A stretch of 7,471 nucleotides of DNA from Verrucomicrobiota bacterium (lineage in GTDB: Bacteria; Verrucomicrobiota; Verrucomicrobiae; Chthoniobacterales; UBA10450), in contig VBQB01000180.1 in NCBI GenBank assembly GCA_005887855.1, positions 1-7,471 on the forward strand. Reading direction: 5' to 3'. The notes beneath the pieces were generated by a model that made no database searches, was not told the DNA's origin, and saw nothing but the letters and a program-made list of their open reading frames with translations. Of the stretch, positions 1-6,691 are shown piece after piece. Each line of letters starts with the position of its first letter. The first letter of the stretch is position 1. The translations under genes and the position numbers were made by a program.

Positions 1-1917
1 TACTCACGTTACCCGGTTATCTCGCACACCTTTTGCGACGTGGAGATGCTGGCTCTGGAACGGCTTGGATGGACGCTCGAAATTGGCTCCGTTTATTCTC
101 CGCTCGCCAGTTTGCGACACGAACACATCACGCGACTGCGCGCACCTGTTCGCTACGCACCCCCGCAGCAAATTTTGCATATCTGGGAAAAGAAAGCGAA
201 GGCCAGCGGACAATGGCCCGCCGGACTTGTCGATCTTAACGAGCGGAAATATGGGCCGGCATTCAAGCCCGGGCAGCGCGCGCGCAACGCTCTTTACTTC
301 GCCGATCTTTTTACCCGCAGCGGCGTGGCTCACTTCCGCGTTCATTTTGCCAATCGGGCCGCACATACTGCCCTCTTCGTAAAGGAAATTTCCGGCATCC
401 CCTTCAGCGTCACGGCGCACGGGCAGGATTTTATGACCGATCTGGGCAATGACGAGCTATTGCGTGAAATCTGCGCGGCTGCCGAATTTGTCGCGGCCGT
501 AACTGGATACAGCCGCGACTTACTTCGCCAGCTTTGCCCCGAGTCGGCTGGAAAAATCCATCGTGTCTACAACGGGCTCGATTTAGAAAAATTCCCGCTT
601 CCGCTTCCTTCGCAACAAAATCCGGTTACATGCATCTTAAGCGTCGGCCGCCTGGTAGCCTTCAAGGGATTTGATTACTTGATAGAGGCTTGCGCCGAGT
701 TAGCGCGTCGCGGCGAAAATTTTGTCTGCGAGATTGTCGGCGATGGTCAACTGCACGAAAATCTTCGGGCTAAGATCGACAAGTTGAACCTCTCTTCTCG
801 TGTCGCCTTGATCGGCTCACTATCGCAAAAGGCGGTTTTGGAAAAATTGCGCGCGGCCGACATCTTCGCGCTCGCCTCGGTCGTCGATGATCGAGGTGGA
901 AGTGATATTTTTCCCACTGTGATTTTGGAAGCGATGGCCGCAGCCCGCCCTGTGGTTTCGACTCGGCTCGCCGGCATCCCCGAATTGGTCGTGCACGAAC
1001 AAACAGGATTGTTGGTGCCGCCGGGCGATACGGCTGCGCTGGCCGATGCGCTCGAGAAACTGATACGTGACCCCGAATTGCGATCGGGTTACGGCAGCGC
1101 CGGGCGCGCACGGATCGAGCAGCATTTCCAAATCGAGCAAACCGTCGCCCCGCTGCTACAACTGCTGCAGAGGTCACGACTCACGCCGCCGAAACCGCCC
1201 ACCGTTCCTCACATTCGGCAGATCGCCTATCTGATCGATCGCTGGCCCGATAAAGATTTGCCGCTCATTGAGCGCGAGCTTCAAGAAATGCACGGGCGCA
1301 ACCTCTCAATCGTACCGTTCGTGTGCGAATTGAATTCCGTCGGCCATTTTACCCGATCGATGGAACGAATGGCGCCGGAACTGGAATTTTTACCAGACAC
1401 CATCGTGATGGAGGCAGAATGGCGGGCCAATCCCGCTCTCGCGCAAAAATTGGAAGAGGAGCGGGCACAACAAGAACACCGCGCATCCAGCGCGATTTTC
1501 TTACGTCAGGCGCGCTTCGCTCTTGTCCTGCGCAGGCTGCTGGTGGATAGAAAAGTTTCCCACGTCCACGCCACAAGTTCCCGCGCGCTCGTCTGCGCGC
1601 TCATTTTGCAGGAACTCGCGGGTGTTACAGTGAGCGCGACGATCGAGCTACGTCCAGAGTTACCGCAAAATTGGATCGAAAGCGCACTGCACAGATGCGA
1701 TGGCGGGCGCCTGAGTGACCGGAAATTACTCCGGGAGCGGAGCAGTTCCTTCGTGTTCGACAAGGCGGCATCCCGTTCTACTCCGCGGAAAGTGGTCGGA
1801 TTGCTCGGGGAGAAGATCGGGACCGATTTGACCCACCTGTGGTGGGCCCCACGTTTCTGGCAGGAATGGTCGGAATTGCTCGTGCGCTGGAGCCGCGAGA
1901 AGCCACCGCGAACCTAA
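1..1917 (+). CDS. GT4-family glycosyltransferase with C-terminal extension (5' end outside window)
   Basis: The frame is open from base 1, so the true start lies upstream; 638 residues are visible. The first residues (SRYPVISHTF, then a helix with ALERLGW) match the usual opening of GT-B glycosyltransferases that elongate surface polysaccharides from nucleotide sugars in the cytoplasm. Also seen are TAHGQDF near residue 138, SVGRL at 214-218 at the start of the C-terminal lobe, and the donor-site segment FPTVILEAMA followed by GIPEL near 325-329. The usual E-x7-E pair is D302-x7-E310. The catalytic unit ends near residue 395. Residues about 400-638 are extra and look like a second, degenerate N-lobe. 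The next gene, rmlA, starts 10 bases after the stop, suggesting one transcript and a dTDP-sugar pathway. The donor and acceptor cannot be read from sequence. Family assignment is firm; exact role is unknown. Confidence 0.88.
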   Translation, partial: YSRYPVISHTFCDVEMLALERLGWTLEIGSVYSPLASLRHEHITRLRAPVRYAPPQQILHIWEKKAKASGQWPAGLVDLNERKYGPAFKPGQRARNALYFADLFTRSGVAHFRVHFANRAAHTALFVKEISGIPFSVTAHGQDFMTDLGNDELLREICAAAEFVAAVTGYSRDLLRQLCPESAGKIHRVYNGLDLEKFPLPLPSQQNPVTCILSVGRLVAFKGFDYLIEACAELARRGENFVCEIVGDGQLHENLRAKIDKLNLSSRVALIGSLSQKAVLEKLRAADIFALASVVDDRGGSDIFPTVILEAMAAARPVVSTRLAGIPELVVHEQTGLLVPPGDTAALADALEKLIRDPELRSGYGSAGRARIEQHFQIEQTVAPLLQLLQRSRLTPPKPPTVPHIRQIAYLIDRWPDKDLPLIERELQEMHGRNLSIVPFVCELNSVGHFTRSMERMAPELEFLPDTIVMEAEWRANPALAQKLEEERAQQEHRASSAIFLRQARFALVLRRLLVDRKVSHVHATSSRALVCALILQELAGVTVSATIELRPELPQNWIESALHRCDGGRLSDRKLLRERSSSFVFDKAASRSTPRKVVGLLGEKIGTDLTHLWWAPRFWQEWSELLVRWSREKPPRT

Positions 1918-1927
1918 AAATAAACCG

Positions 1928-2824
1928 ATGAACAAAAAGGCCATTCTTCTTGCTGGTGGTGCCGGGACGCGTCTTTTCCCGCTCACCAAGATTGTCTGCA
2001 AACAGCTTCTCCCGATTTACGATAAGCCAATGATTTGCTACCCCCTCGCCACGCTCATGCTCGGCGGTTTACAGGAGGTCCTGATCATTTCCACGCCGAA
2101 GGATCTACCGATGCTTCGCGATTATCTAAGCGATGGCGCGCACCTTGGCATACGGATCGAATACGCCGAGCAACCGAAGCCGGAAGGAATCGCTCAAGCT
2201 TTTTTGATCGGCGCTAAATTCATTGGCGATTCCGGTGCGTCGCTAATTTTAGGCGATAATATTTTCTACGGGAAACTCGATTTCTACCGGGACGCCCTCG
2301 CCATCATGCGGGGCGCCTGCATCTTTGGATATCAGGTGCGCGACCCGCAGCGCTACGGTGTGGTCGAATTCGATGCTCAAGGCAAGGCGATCAGTCTCGA
2401 GGAGAAACCGATACAACCTAAAAGTCATTTTGCGGTGCCGGGCCTTTATGTTTACGACGAACGCGTTGTTGATCTTTGTCAAAACCTGCGGCCGTCCGCG
2501 CGCGGCGAACTTGAGATCACCGACCTGAATTTGCTCTATCTCAAGGAGAAACAGCTACACGTGAAACTGCTCAGCCGCGGCATGGCATGGCTCGACACCG
2601 GCACGCAGACAAGCTTGCTCGAAGCCGGCAACTACATTGCGACAATCGAACATCGGCAAGGGTTGAAAATCGCATGTCTTGAGGAAGTCGCGCTTCGCAT
2701 GGGCTTTATCAGCCAGTCACAACTCTCGATGATCATCGACCGGTTGCCGAAAGGCGAGTATCGAGACTATCTGCGGATGGTCTGCGACGAAGGGCCAAGC
2801 GCCGGTCCCGAGCCGGTCGGCTAA
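1928..2824 (+). CDS. rmlA: Glucose-1-phosphate thymidylyltransferase
   Basis: This cytoplasmic enzyme joins dTTP and glucose-1-phosphate to give dTDP-glucose and pyrophosphate, the first step to dTDP-rhamnose and other dTDP-deoxysugars. The 298-residue length is normal for the short RmlA/RfbA type. Visible motifs are the nucleotide loop LAGGAGTRLFPLT (residues 8-20), KQLLPIYDKPM (25-35), GDNIFYG (108-114 region, with D110), YGVVEFD, EEKP, RGELEITDLN and AWLDTGT with D223; the two aspartates correspond to the Mg-binding pair in the family. The C-terminal stretch from SLLEAGNYIATIEHRQGLK onward is also typical. The ATG is chosen because the family motif begins within eight residues of it. No clear Shine-Dalgarno is seen in the 10-base gap after the glycosyltransferase, so coupling is likely. 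No rmlB, rmlC or rmlD is in the window. Confidence 0.96.
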   Translation: MNKKAILLAGGAGTRLFPLTKIVCKQLLPIYDKPMICYPLATLMLGGLQEVLIISTPKDLPMLRDYLSDGAHLGIRIEYAEQPKPEGIAQAFLIGAKFIGDSGASLILGDNIFYGKLDFYRDALAIMRGACIFGYQVRDPQRYGVVEFDAQGKAISLEEKPIQPKSHFAVPGLYVYDERVVDLCQNLRPSARGELEITDLNLLYLKEKQLHVKLLSRGMAWLDTGTQTSLLEAGNYIATIEHRQGLKIACLEEVALRMGFISQSQLSMIIDRLPKGEYRDYLRMVCDEGPSAGPEPVG

Positions 2825-2832
2825 GTCGACTT

Positions 2833-2895
2833 CCGTAACGGCGGTTATGGACCCGACCGCATTATTTGTCCAACGCTCATAGAGCGCCACTACAG
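2833..2895. repeat. Short, diverged inverted-repeat element between convergent genes
   Basis: The 71-base gap between the rmlA stop and the SCO gene stop contains two arms related to the element at 5478-5589. The right arm (2871-2895) matches the right arm there (5565-5589) at 21 of 25 positions. Two of the four differences are paired: the hairpin CGGTC-ATA-GACCG has become CGCTC-ATA-GAGCG, so base pairing is kept. The left arm (from 2833) matches the first 13 bases of the arm family at 11 positions, then needs small gaps, so it is less certain. The right arm ends exactly at the base before the SCO stop codon. It may act as a 3' hairpin for one or both transcripts; that is inference. Confidence 0.55.
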
Positions 2896-3549
2896 TTATT
2901 TTGGTTGCTCGCGCAAAAGATGACTGGTGTCGGCGAGCAATTTCGTTACTGCGTCCGCTTCGGTCGCTTCATAATAACCACGGATTTCTCCATGGCGATC
3001 CACCAGTACCATCCTCGTGCTATGCACCGGAATTCCGGCTTCATCACTACCGTCGGAAATCGCAAGCTTGAAGCCTTTGTGAGAAAGATCGTAAATCGCG
3101 GATTTCGGTCCGGTAAGAAAATCCCAGCGCTTTGGTTCGGCCCGTAACTTCTCCGCGTAGCCGCGCAAAACTTCCGGCGTGTCCTTTTCCGGATCGACGC
3201 TGAACGAGACCAGATGCACATCGGTTTTTTCCAATGGCTTTTGCAATTCACTCATTCGCGTGCTGATCATCGGACACGGTCCGGGACAGGTTGTATAAAT
3301 AAAATCGGCGATCCAAATTTTCCCTGCCAATTGCGCTGAGTCGAACGGTCGGCCCTCCTGGTTTACAAGCTGAAAATGGGGGACTGTGCCGTAGGAGGAA
3401 ACGGTTCGTTGGGCGAGCGCATGAACTTCCACATGGCGCAGCCAAAGTAAAAGTCCGGCCGTGACCAACGGAATGAGAATCAATGTTGCTTTCCAGACAA
3501 TCGCGCTCCACGAGGTTCCGCGTTGAATCGGAATTGATGTAGCGTTCAT
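2896..3549 (-). CDS. SCO1/SenC family copper chaperone for cytochrome oxidase
   Basis: The 217-residue protein is a membrane-anchored thioredoxin-fold protein of the SCO1/SenC/PrrC family, which delivers copper to, or reduces, the CuA site of oxidase subunit II outside the cytoplasmic membrane. One N-terminal membrane helix (about 16-37) serves as an anchor. The copper site is visible as C88-P-G-P-C92 (CxxxC) in the context FIYTTCPGPCPM, with the distal ligand H176 in VHSTRMVLVD. The segment SVDPEKDTP (118-124) is also characteristic. The ATG at 3549 is chosen because it overlaps the ctaB stop by four bases (ATGA); the reading frame continues further upstream only as overlap with ctaB. It is the last gene of the oxidase operon, and its stop abuts an inverted-repeat arm. 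Confidence 0.93.
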   Translation of the reverse strand: MNATSIPIQRGTSWSAIVWKATLILIPLVTAGLLLWLRHVEVHALAQRTVSSYGTVPHFQLVNQEGRPFDSAQLAGKIWIADFIYTTCPGPCPMISTRMSELQKPLEKTDVHLVSFSVDPEKDTPEVLRGYAEKLRAEPKRWDFLTGPKSAIYDLSHKGFKLAISDGSDEAGIPVHSTRMVLVDRHGEIRGYYEATEADAVTKLLADTSHLLREQPK

Positions 3550-4466
3550 GACTTCGTCAGGACCAATGCACCCAGCAACAGCGGAAGATAAACGATCGAA
3601 GTGATGAACAATAATCGCGCAGCTCTCACCGTGCGCTTCTTCAAAAATCGCATTGCGACGGCGATAAACAAACCGCCGAGGGCTAGCTCGATTGCGAGAT
3701 AAACCAGCGTGGCGATTCCGAGAAACGTGGGCAGCCCTGCGATCACCAGGAGCAAAATGCAAAAGAATACACTTTGACTGGCGCTGCGCTCGCCGCTGCT
3801 ATCGTCACTCGAAATCATTCGGAAGCCCGCACGCGAATAGTCATCGCGGTACATCCAGGCGATCGCGAAGAAATGCGGCAGTTGCCACAACAGAAGGATC
3901 GCAAAGAGGCTCCATGCACCAGCCTCGATTGTTCCGCGCGCCGCCGCCCAACCGATCATCGGCGGAATCGCGCCGGGAATTGCGCCGACGAGGGTGTTTG
4001 CGGTGCTGGCCCGCTTCAGCGGAGTGTAGCCAAAGATGTAAATGAGGATTGTAAGCGCGGCGAGCGTAGCGCTTAGCACGTTGCAGGCAACCGCGAGATA
4101 ACCAACGCCAAAAATCGAAAGAACGACGCCAAGAGTAAGAGCTTCGACAGGTCGCATCCGACCAGCTGGGACGGGGCGTGTTCTCGTTCGGCACATGAGT
4201 GCGTCGAGCTTGCGTTCCCACCATTGGTTGAGCGCGGCCGCGCCGGCAGCCGCCGCTGCTGTCCCAAACACAACATGAAACAATGCAGTGTAATTGATCG
4301 GTGATTGCGCCCCGAGATAAAAACCGGCCGCGGTCGTGAGCAGAACAAGCAAGGTGAGCCGCGCTTTGACCAACTCGGCAAAATCGAACACGCGGCTACG
4401 TGCGGATTCGCCATTTCTCCCAGCAGCTTCAACCTCCCTCGCGTTTCGAATCGCAGCGGCTTTCAT
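3546..4466 (-). CDS. ctaB: Protohaem IX farnesyltransferase (haem O synthase)
   Basis: This integral membrane prenyltransferase (CtaB/CyoE/COX10) adds a farnesyl group from farnesyl diphosphate to haem B, giving haem O. It has 306 residues and many hydrophobic helices, as usual. The first prenyl-diphosphate motif reads N80-Q-W-W-E84-R-K-L-D88-ALM, followed by RTRTRPVPAG; most relatives have D where E84 stands, a conservative change. Further family blocks are FGYTPLKRASTANTLVGAIPGAIPP (about 145-169) and LPHFFAIAWMYRDDYSRAGFRM (196-217), the second diphosphate-binding region. The ATG at 4466 overlaps the ctaA stop as ATGA, which decides the start; an in-frame extension to 4535 lies wholly inside ctaA. 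Its product is the substrate of CtaA, encoded just upstream, and both feed the aa3 oxidase of this operon. Confidence 0.95.
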   Translation of the reverse strand: MKAAAIRNAREVEAAGRNGESARSRVFDFAELVKARLTLLVLLTTAAGFYLGAQSPINYTALFHVVFGTAAAAAGAAALNQWWERKLDALMCRTRTRPVPAGRMRPVEALTLGVVLSIFGVGYLAVACNVLSATLAALTILIYIFGYTPLKRASTANTLVGAIPGAIPPMIGWAAARGTIEAGAWSLFAILLLWQLPHFFAIAWMYRDDYSRAGFRMISSDDSSGERSASQSVFFCILLLVIAGLPTFLGIATLVYLAIELALGGLFIAVAMRFLKKRTVRAARLLFITSIVYLPLLLGALVLTKS

Positions 4467-5512
4467 GCGACGACTTGTTGCGGCGCGGCCGGCGGTCGCG
4501 CCCGACCAAGCTGAGGATACGAGATTCGCCAGCAAATCGCGCCAATGCTCACACCAAAAGATAGCATGATCGCGCCGACCGCGACATGCGCAGTCGCGAT
4601 GTCGGCCGCTTTATTGCTCCAAATTGTCCAGGCTCCGAGCGCAATCTGGCACGCAACCAGGGCAACCCAAAAGATCGACAATTGCTTGAGCGCAGCGACG
4701 CCCGGCGCATCTCTCCAAACGCGAAGACAAAATGCAACCACGATGATGGCGATGATCATCGCGAGAAACCGATGCGCCATTTGCAGCCAGATTTGGAACG
4801 CGTCCAGGTCGGACAAACCCCGCGCATCGCGCCAGGCGTTAATCTTCGCAAGGGCGATTGGGCTGGTGTTCGGAATCCACCCGCCATTTGCCGTCGGGAA
4901 ATCGAGAATCGCAAGGTCGCGATGTTGATGGCGCATTGTCGCGCCGAGCGCGAGCTGCGTATAAATCGCGACCGTTGCTGCAATCGCAATCGTTTTGATC
5001 GGTGCAAGTTTCTTTGGATCGACAGCTGGATCGGAGATTGCTCGCCAGAATTTTGAAGTGACCAGAGCGATCACGACGACCAGCCCAAGAAAAGCTTGCG
5101 CGAGACACGCGTGAAAGATGCCGATCTCGTCTTTTAGCATGGTGACCCGCAGTCCGCCGAGCACGCCCTGCAAAATCACCGCGCCGAGCCCGATTACTCC
5201 AAGATTACGAACCCACGTTCGAGGTTCGCTGCGCCAAAGCCAGGTCGCGAGGATGATCGTCAGAAACCCCACCGCCGAAGCAATCAAGCGATGCGTGTGC
5301 TCAAAAAAAATACCGCCGATCCATCTCGAAACAGGAAACAAAAACATATTGTAGCCGAACGTGGTCGGCCAATCGGGGACGGCCAGACCGACGCCTTTGC
5401 TCGTGACCATTCCGCCGCTGCAAATGAGAAACAACGTCGCGACGCATGTGATCCACGCAAAGACGTTGAGCCAGCTACTGTAGCGACGGTCTGTGACCGT
5501 CGGACTCTTCAA
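4463..5512 (-). CDS. ctaA: Haem A synthase (CtaA/COX15), probable TTG start
   Basis: This membrane protein oxidises the C8 methyl of haem O to a formyl group, giving haem A for the oxidase. With the proposed start it has 349 residues and about eight helices in two similar halves. Haem-ligand histidines expected for the family are visible: E71-H-T-H74-R, H134 in GIFHACLAQ, H247 in MAHRFLA and H309 in TAHVAVGA. GLAVPDWPTTFGYNMFLFP and QGVLGGLRV are also family blocks. The start is uncertain. No in-frame ATG lies near the expected N terminus; the first internal ATG (M35) would remove helix 1. TTG at 5512 and GTG at 5527 are the plausible starts. TTG is preferred for length and a weak GGGTAG upstream. 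Both lie inside the 112-bp inverted-repeat element, whose arm encodes residues about 5-12 (TVTDRRYS). Gene identity is firm, start about 50 percent. Confidence 0.93.
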   Translation of the reverse strand: MKSPTVTDRRYSSWLNVFAWITCVATLFLICSGGMVTSKGVGLAVPDWPTTFGYNMFLFPVSRWIGGIFFEHTHRLIASAVGFLTIILATWLWRSEPRTWVRNLGVIGLGAVILQGVLGGLRVTMLKDEIGIFHACLAQAFLGLVVVIALVTSKFWRAISDPAVDPKKLAPIKTIAIAATVAIYTQLALGATMRHQHRDLAILDFPTANGGWIPNTSPIALAKINAWRDARGLSDLDAFQIWLQMAHRFLAMIIAIIVVAFCLRVWRDAPGVAALKQLSIFWVALVACQIALGAWTIWSNKAADIATAHVAVGAIMLSFGVSIGAICWRISYPQLGRARPPAAPQQVVA

Positions 5513-5589
5513 GTTCGATCTACCCACGGTTGCAAAAGAATGAGCGTAGGGGCCGGAAATAATGCGACGGTCATAGACCGCCGCTACAG
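5478..5589. repeat. 112-bp element with inverted terminal arms between coxB and ctaA
   Basis: The left arm (5478-5502) and the reverse complement of the right arm (5565-5589) agree at 23 of 25 bases. Each arm begins CTGTAGCG and is itself a hairpin: the left has a perfect 8-bp stem CGACGGTC/GACCGTCG around TGT (5484-5502), the right has the same stem with one G-T wobble around ATA (5565-5583). The 62-base interior shows no gene. No clear target-site duplication is visible. The element begins 12 bases downstream of the coxB stop and overlaps the ctaA start region. It looks like a non-autonomous REP/MITE-like repeat. I recall similar arms (reading as AAVYDRR when translated) in Verrucomicrobiota, but could not check this. 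Confidence 0.8.
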
Positions 5590-5601
5590 AAAGAGGCCGC
5601 G

Positions 5602-6438
5602 CTATCCGCCGGGACTTGGCGCCGGCGTGGCAGCGGGTTTGTTTTCCGTTTTCGGCGCACCAGCTGGAGGTGCGCCCTGCGATCCAGCTAACTCGGCGCG
5701 CTCTTTGAGCCACGCCTGATAATCCGCCGGTGTATCGACCACCAGCGTGCCCTTCATTCCAGAATGACCCAAGCCGCAAAGCTGGCCACAGATCACGTCG
5801 TAAGTCCCGGTCTTAATTGGCGTAAACCACATCGGAATGAGTGAGCCGGGAATGGCGTCCGCTGCTATACGCATGTCCGGCAAGAAGAAATCGTGGATTA
5901 CATCTTTCGATGAAAGTTCAGTGATGACCGGGCGATTCACTGGCACATGCAGTTCGCCAACCGTCACGATATCATCCTTGCCCGCGGGATCGTTCGGATC
6001 GAGGCCTACGGGATTGGAGTTGGTTACCAAGCTAGCATCACGCCGGCCAAATTGGCCATCGGGCCCGGGTAAATGAAAATTCCAGCTGAACTGCTGGCCA
6101 ACGACATGGACGAGAAGCGCTTCTTTGCCTGGCGGGAACTGATTGACGCGTTTTGCCCAAAGCGGAATGGCGAAGCCGAGGAGGAGGACGGCTTCGATTA
6201 AGACGACGGAGAATTCCAGATGAGTCGAGATGCCGCTTTTCACTCCTTGGTGATCAGCAGCCGGATGCCGGCCTTTCCGGAAGCGAATCAAAACGAAAAC
6301 AAAGAATGCCGACCAGCCGAGGAAGAGCGCCCCCATGAACCAATGGCAGAACTCAAGGATGTGGTCGATTTGATACCCGTGGAAGGAAGCGTTCGGCGGC
6401 TGGCCGAGAAATTCATTAATCAGTGCGAGGCTATTCAT
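5602..6438 (-). CDS. coxB: Cytochrome c oxidase subunit II (CuA subunit)
   Basis: Subunit II accepts electrons from a cytochrome c or equivalent through its binuclear CuA centre on the outer face of the membrane and passes them to subunit I. The 278-residue protein has two N-terminal membrane helices (about 30-53 and 77-96), then a cupredoxin domain. Its copper ligands are H182 (IHDFFLP) and the cluster C217-G-Q-L-C221-G-L-G-H225-S-G-M228 (CxxxCxxxHxxM). Residue 219 is Gln where many homologues have Glu. QQFSWNFHLPGPDG (114-127) holds the aromatic residues near the electron entry site. There is no fused cytochrome c domain; the C terminus is a Pro/Ala-rich tail (about 252-278). The ATG overlaps the end of the preceding small gene by eight bases, with a GGAGG about 15 bases upstream, somewhat far. 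Followed by the repeat element and ctaA. Confidence 0.96.
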   Translation of the reverse strand: MNSLALINEFLGQPPNASFHGYQIDHILEFCHWFMGALFLGWSAFFVFVLIRFRKGRHPAADHQGVKSGISTHLEFSVVLIEAVLLLGFAIPLWAKRVNQFPPGKEALLVHVVGQQFSWNFHLPGPDGQFGRRDASLVTNSNPVGLDPNDPAGKDDIVTVGELHVPVNRPVITELSSKDVIHDFFLPDMRIAADAIPGSLIPMWFTPIKTGTYDVICGQLCGLGHSGMKGTLVVDTPADYQAWLKERAELAGSQGAPPAGAPKTENKPAATPAPSPGG

Positions 6439-6691
6439 ATTCGCTTAGCTCTTCCTCCGTTATCTCTTGATAAGGCTCGGCGGGCATGCGCCCATGCCGC
6501 CAAAGATGAAAACTGAACGCGCCGATTCCACCCAGGACCGACATCACAGCTCCAAAAAGAAACCAGATCGCCACTGCCATGTGCTCAGTCGATTTTCCAT
6601 CTTTTGCGCCGTAGCAAAACGAACAGGCCAGCGCTTGCCCAGCCGGCGAAAAGATCGACAAGAGTAAGATCGACAAAATTTTCGCTCTCAT
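6431..6691 (-). CDS. Small exported membrane protein with CSFC motif, function unknown
   Basis: The 86-residue product starts with a signal-peptide-like segment (MRAKILSILLL to about residue 22) ending in ALA just before C23-S-F-C26-Y-G, so signal peptidase I could leave the Cys pair at the mature N terminus; it is not a canonical lipobox because the -3 residue is Ala. One membrane helix follows (about 39-62), then a basic patch (HLWRHGR) and an acidic tail (EITEEELSEYE). Predicted topology puts the CxxC outside and the tail in the cytoplasm. The ATG at 6691 overlaps the previous stop as ATGA, deciding the start. It ends inside the first codons of coxB. I recognise no named family. Its position next to the CuA subunit makes a copper or thiol-redox role in oxidase assembly a reasonable but unproven guess. 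Confidence 0.75.
   Translation of the reverse strand: MRAKILSILLLSIFSPAGQALACSFCYGAKDGKSTEHMAVAIWFLFGAVMSVLGGIGAFSFHLWRHGRMPAEPYQEITEEELSEYE

Noticed and set aside
2841..2867. Possible rho-independent terminator after rmlA: GCGGT and ACCGC pair around a 10-base loop, followed by ATTATTT.
   Set aside because: The stem is only 5 bp, the loop is long and the T tract is interrupted. The same bases are better explained as the diverged left arm of the repeat element.
2866..3147. Plus-strand open frame of 93 codons opposite the SCO gene.
   Set aside because: No recognisable domain; it is antisense to a well-supported gene and has no convincing start signal.
3550..3762. Longer SCO frame starting at 3762.
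   Set aside because: The extension is Arg-rich and out of frame within ctaB; the start at 3549 is followed directly by a membrane anchor.
4467..4535. Longer ctaB frame starting at 4535.
   Set aside because: The extra 23 residues lie inside the ctaA coding region and match no family feature; the ATGA overlap start at 4466 is better.
5303..5310. Run of eight A (T on the coding strand) in ctaA, a possible slippage or sequencing-error site.
   Set aside because: The frame continues intact into the conserved EHTHR motif, so no frameshift is present.
5555..5575. CATTAT-like -10 box on the minus strand inside the repeat, a possible promoter for ctaA.
   Set aside because: No matching -35 at proper spacing was found; such AT-rich hexamers are common by chance.
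5513..5779. Longer ctaA reading frame beginning at an ATG at 5779.
   Set aside because: Its first 59 codons or so overlap coxB in another frame, and the next ones translate the repeat (AAVYDRR). Haem A synthases begin shortly before the first helix.
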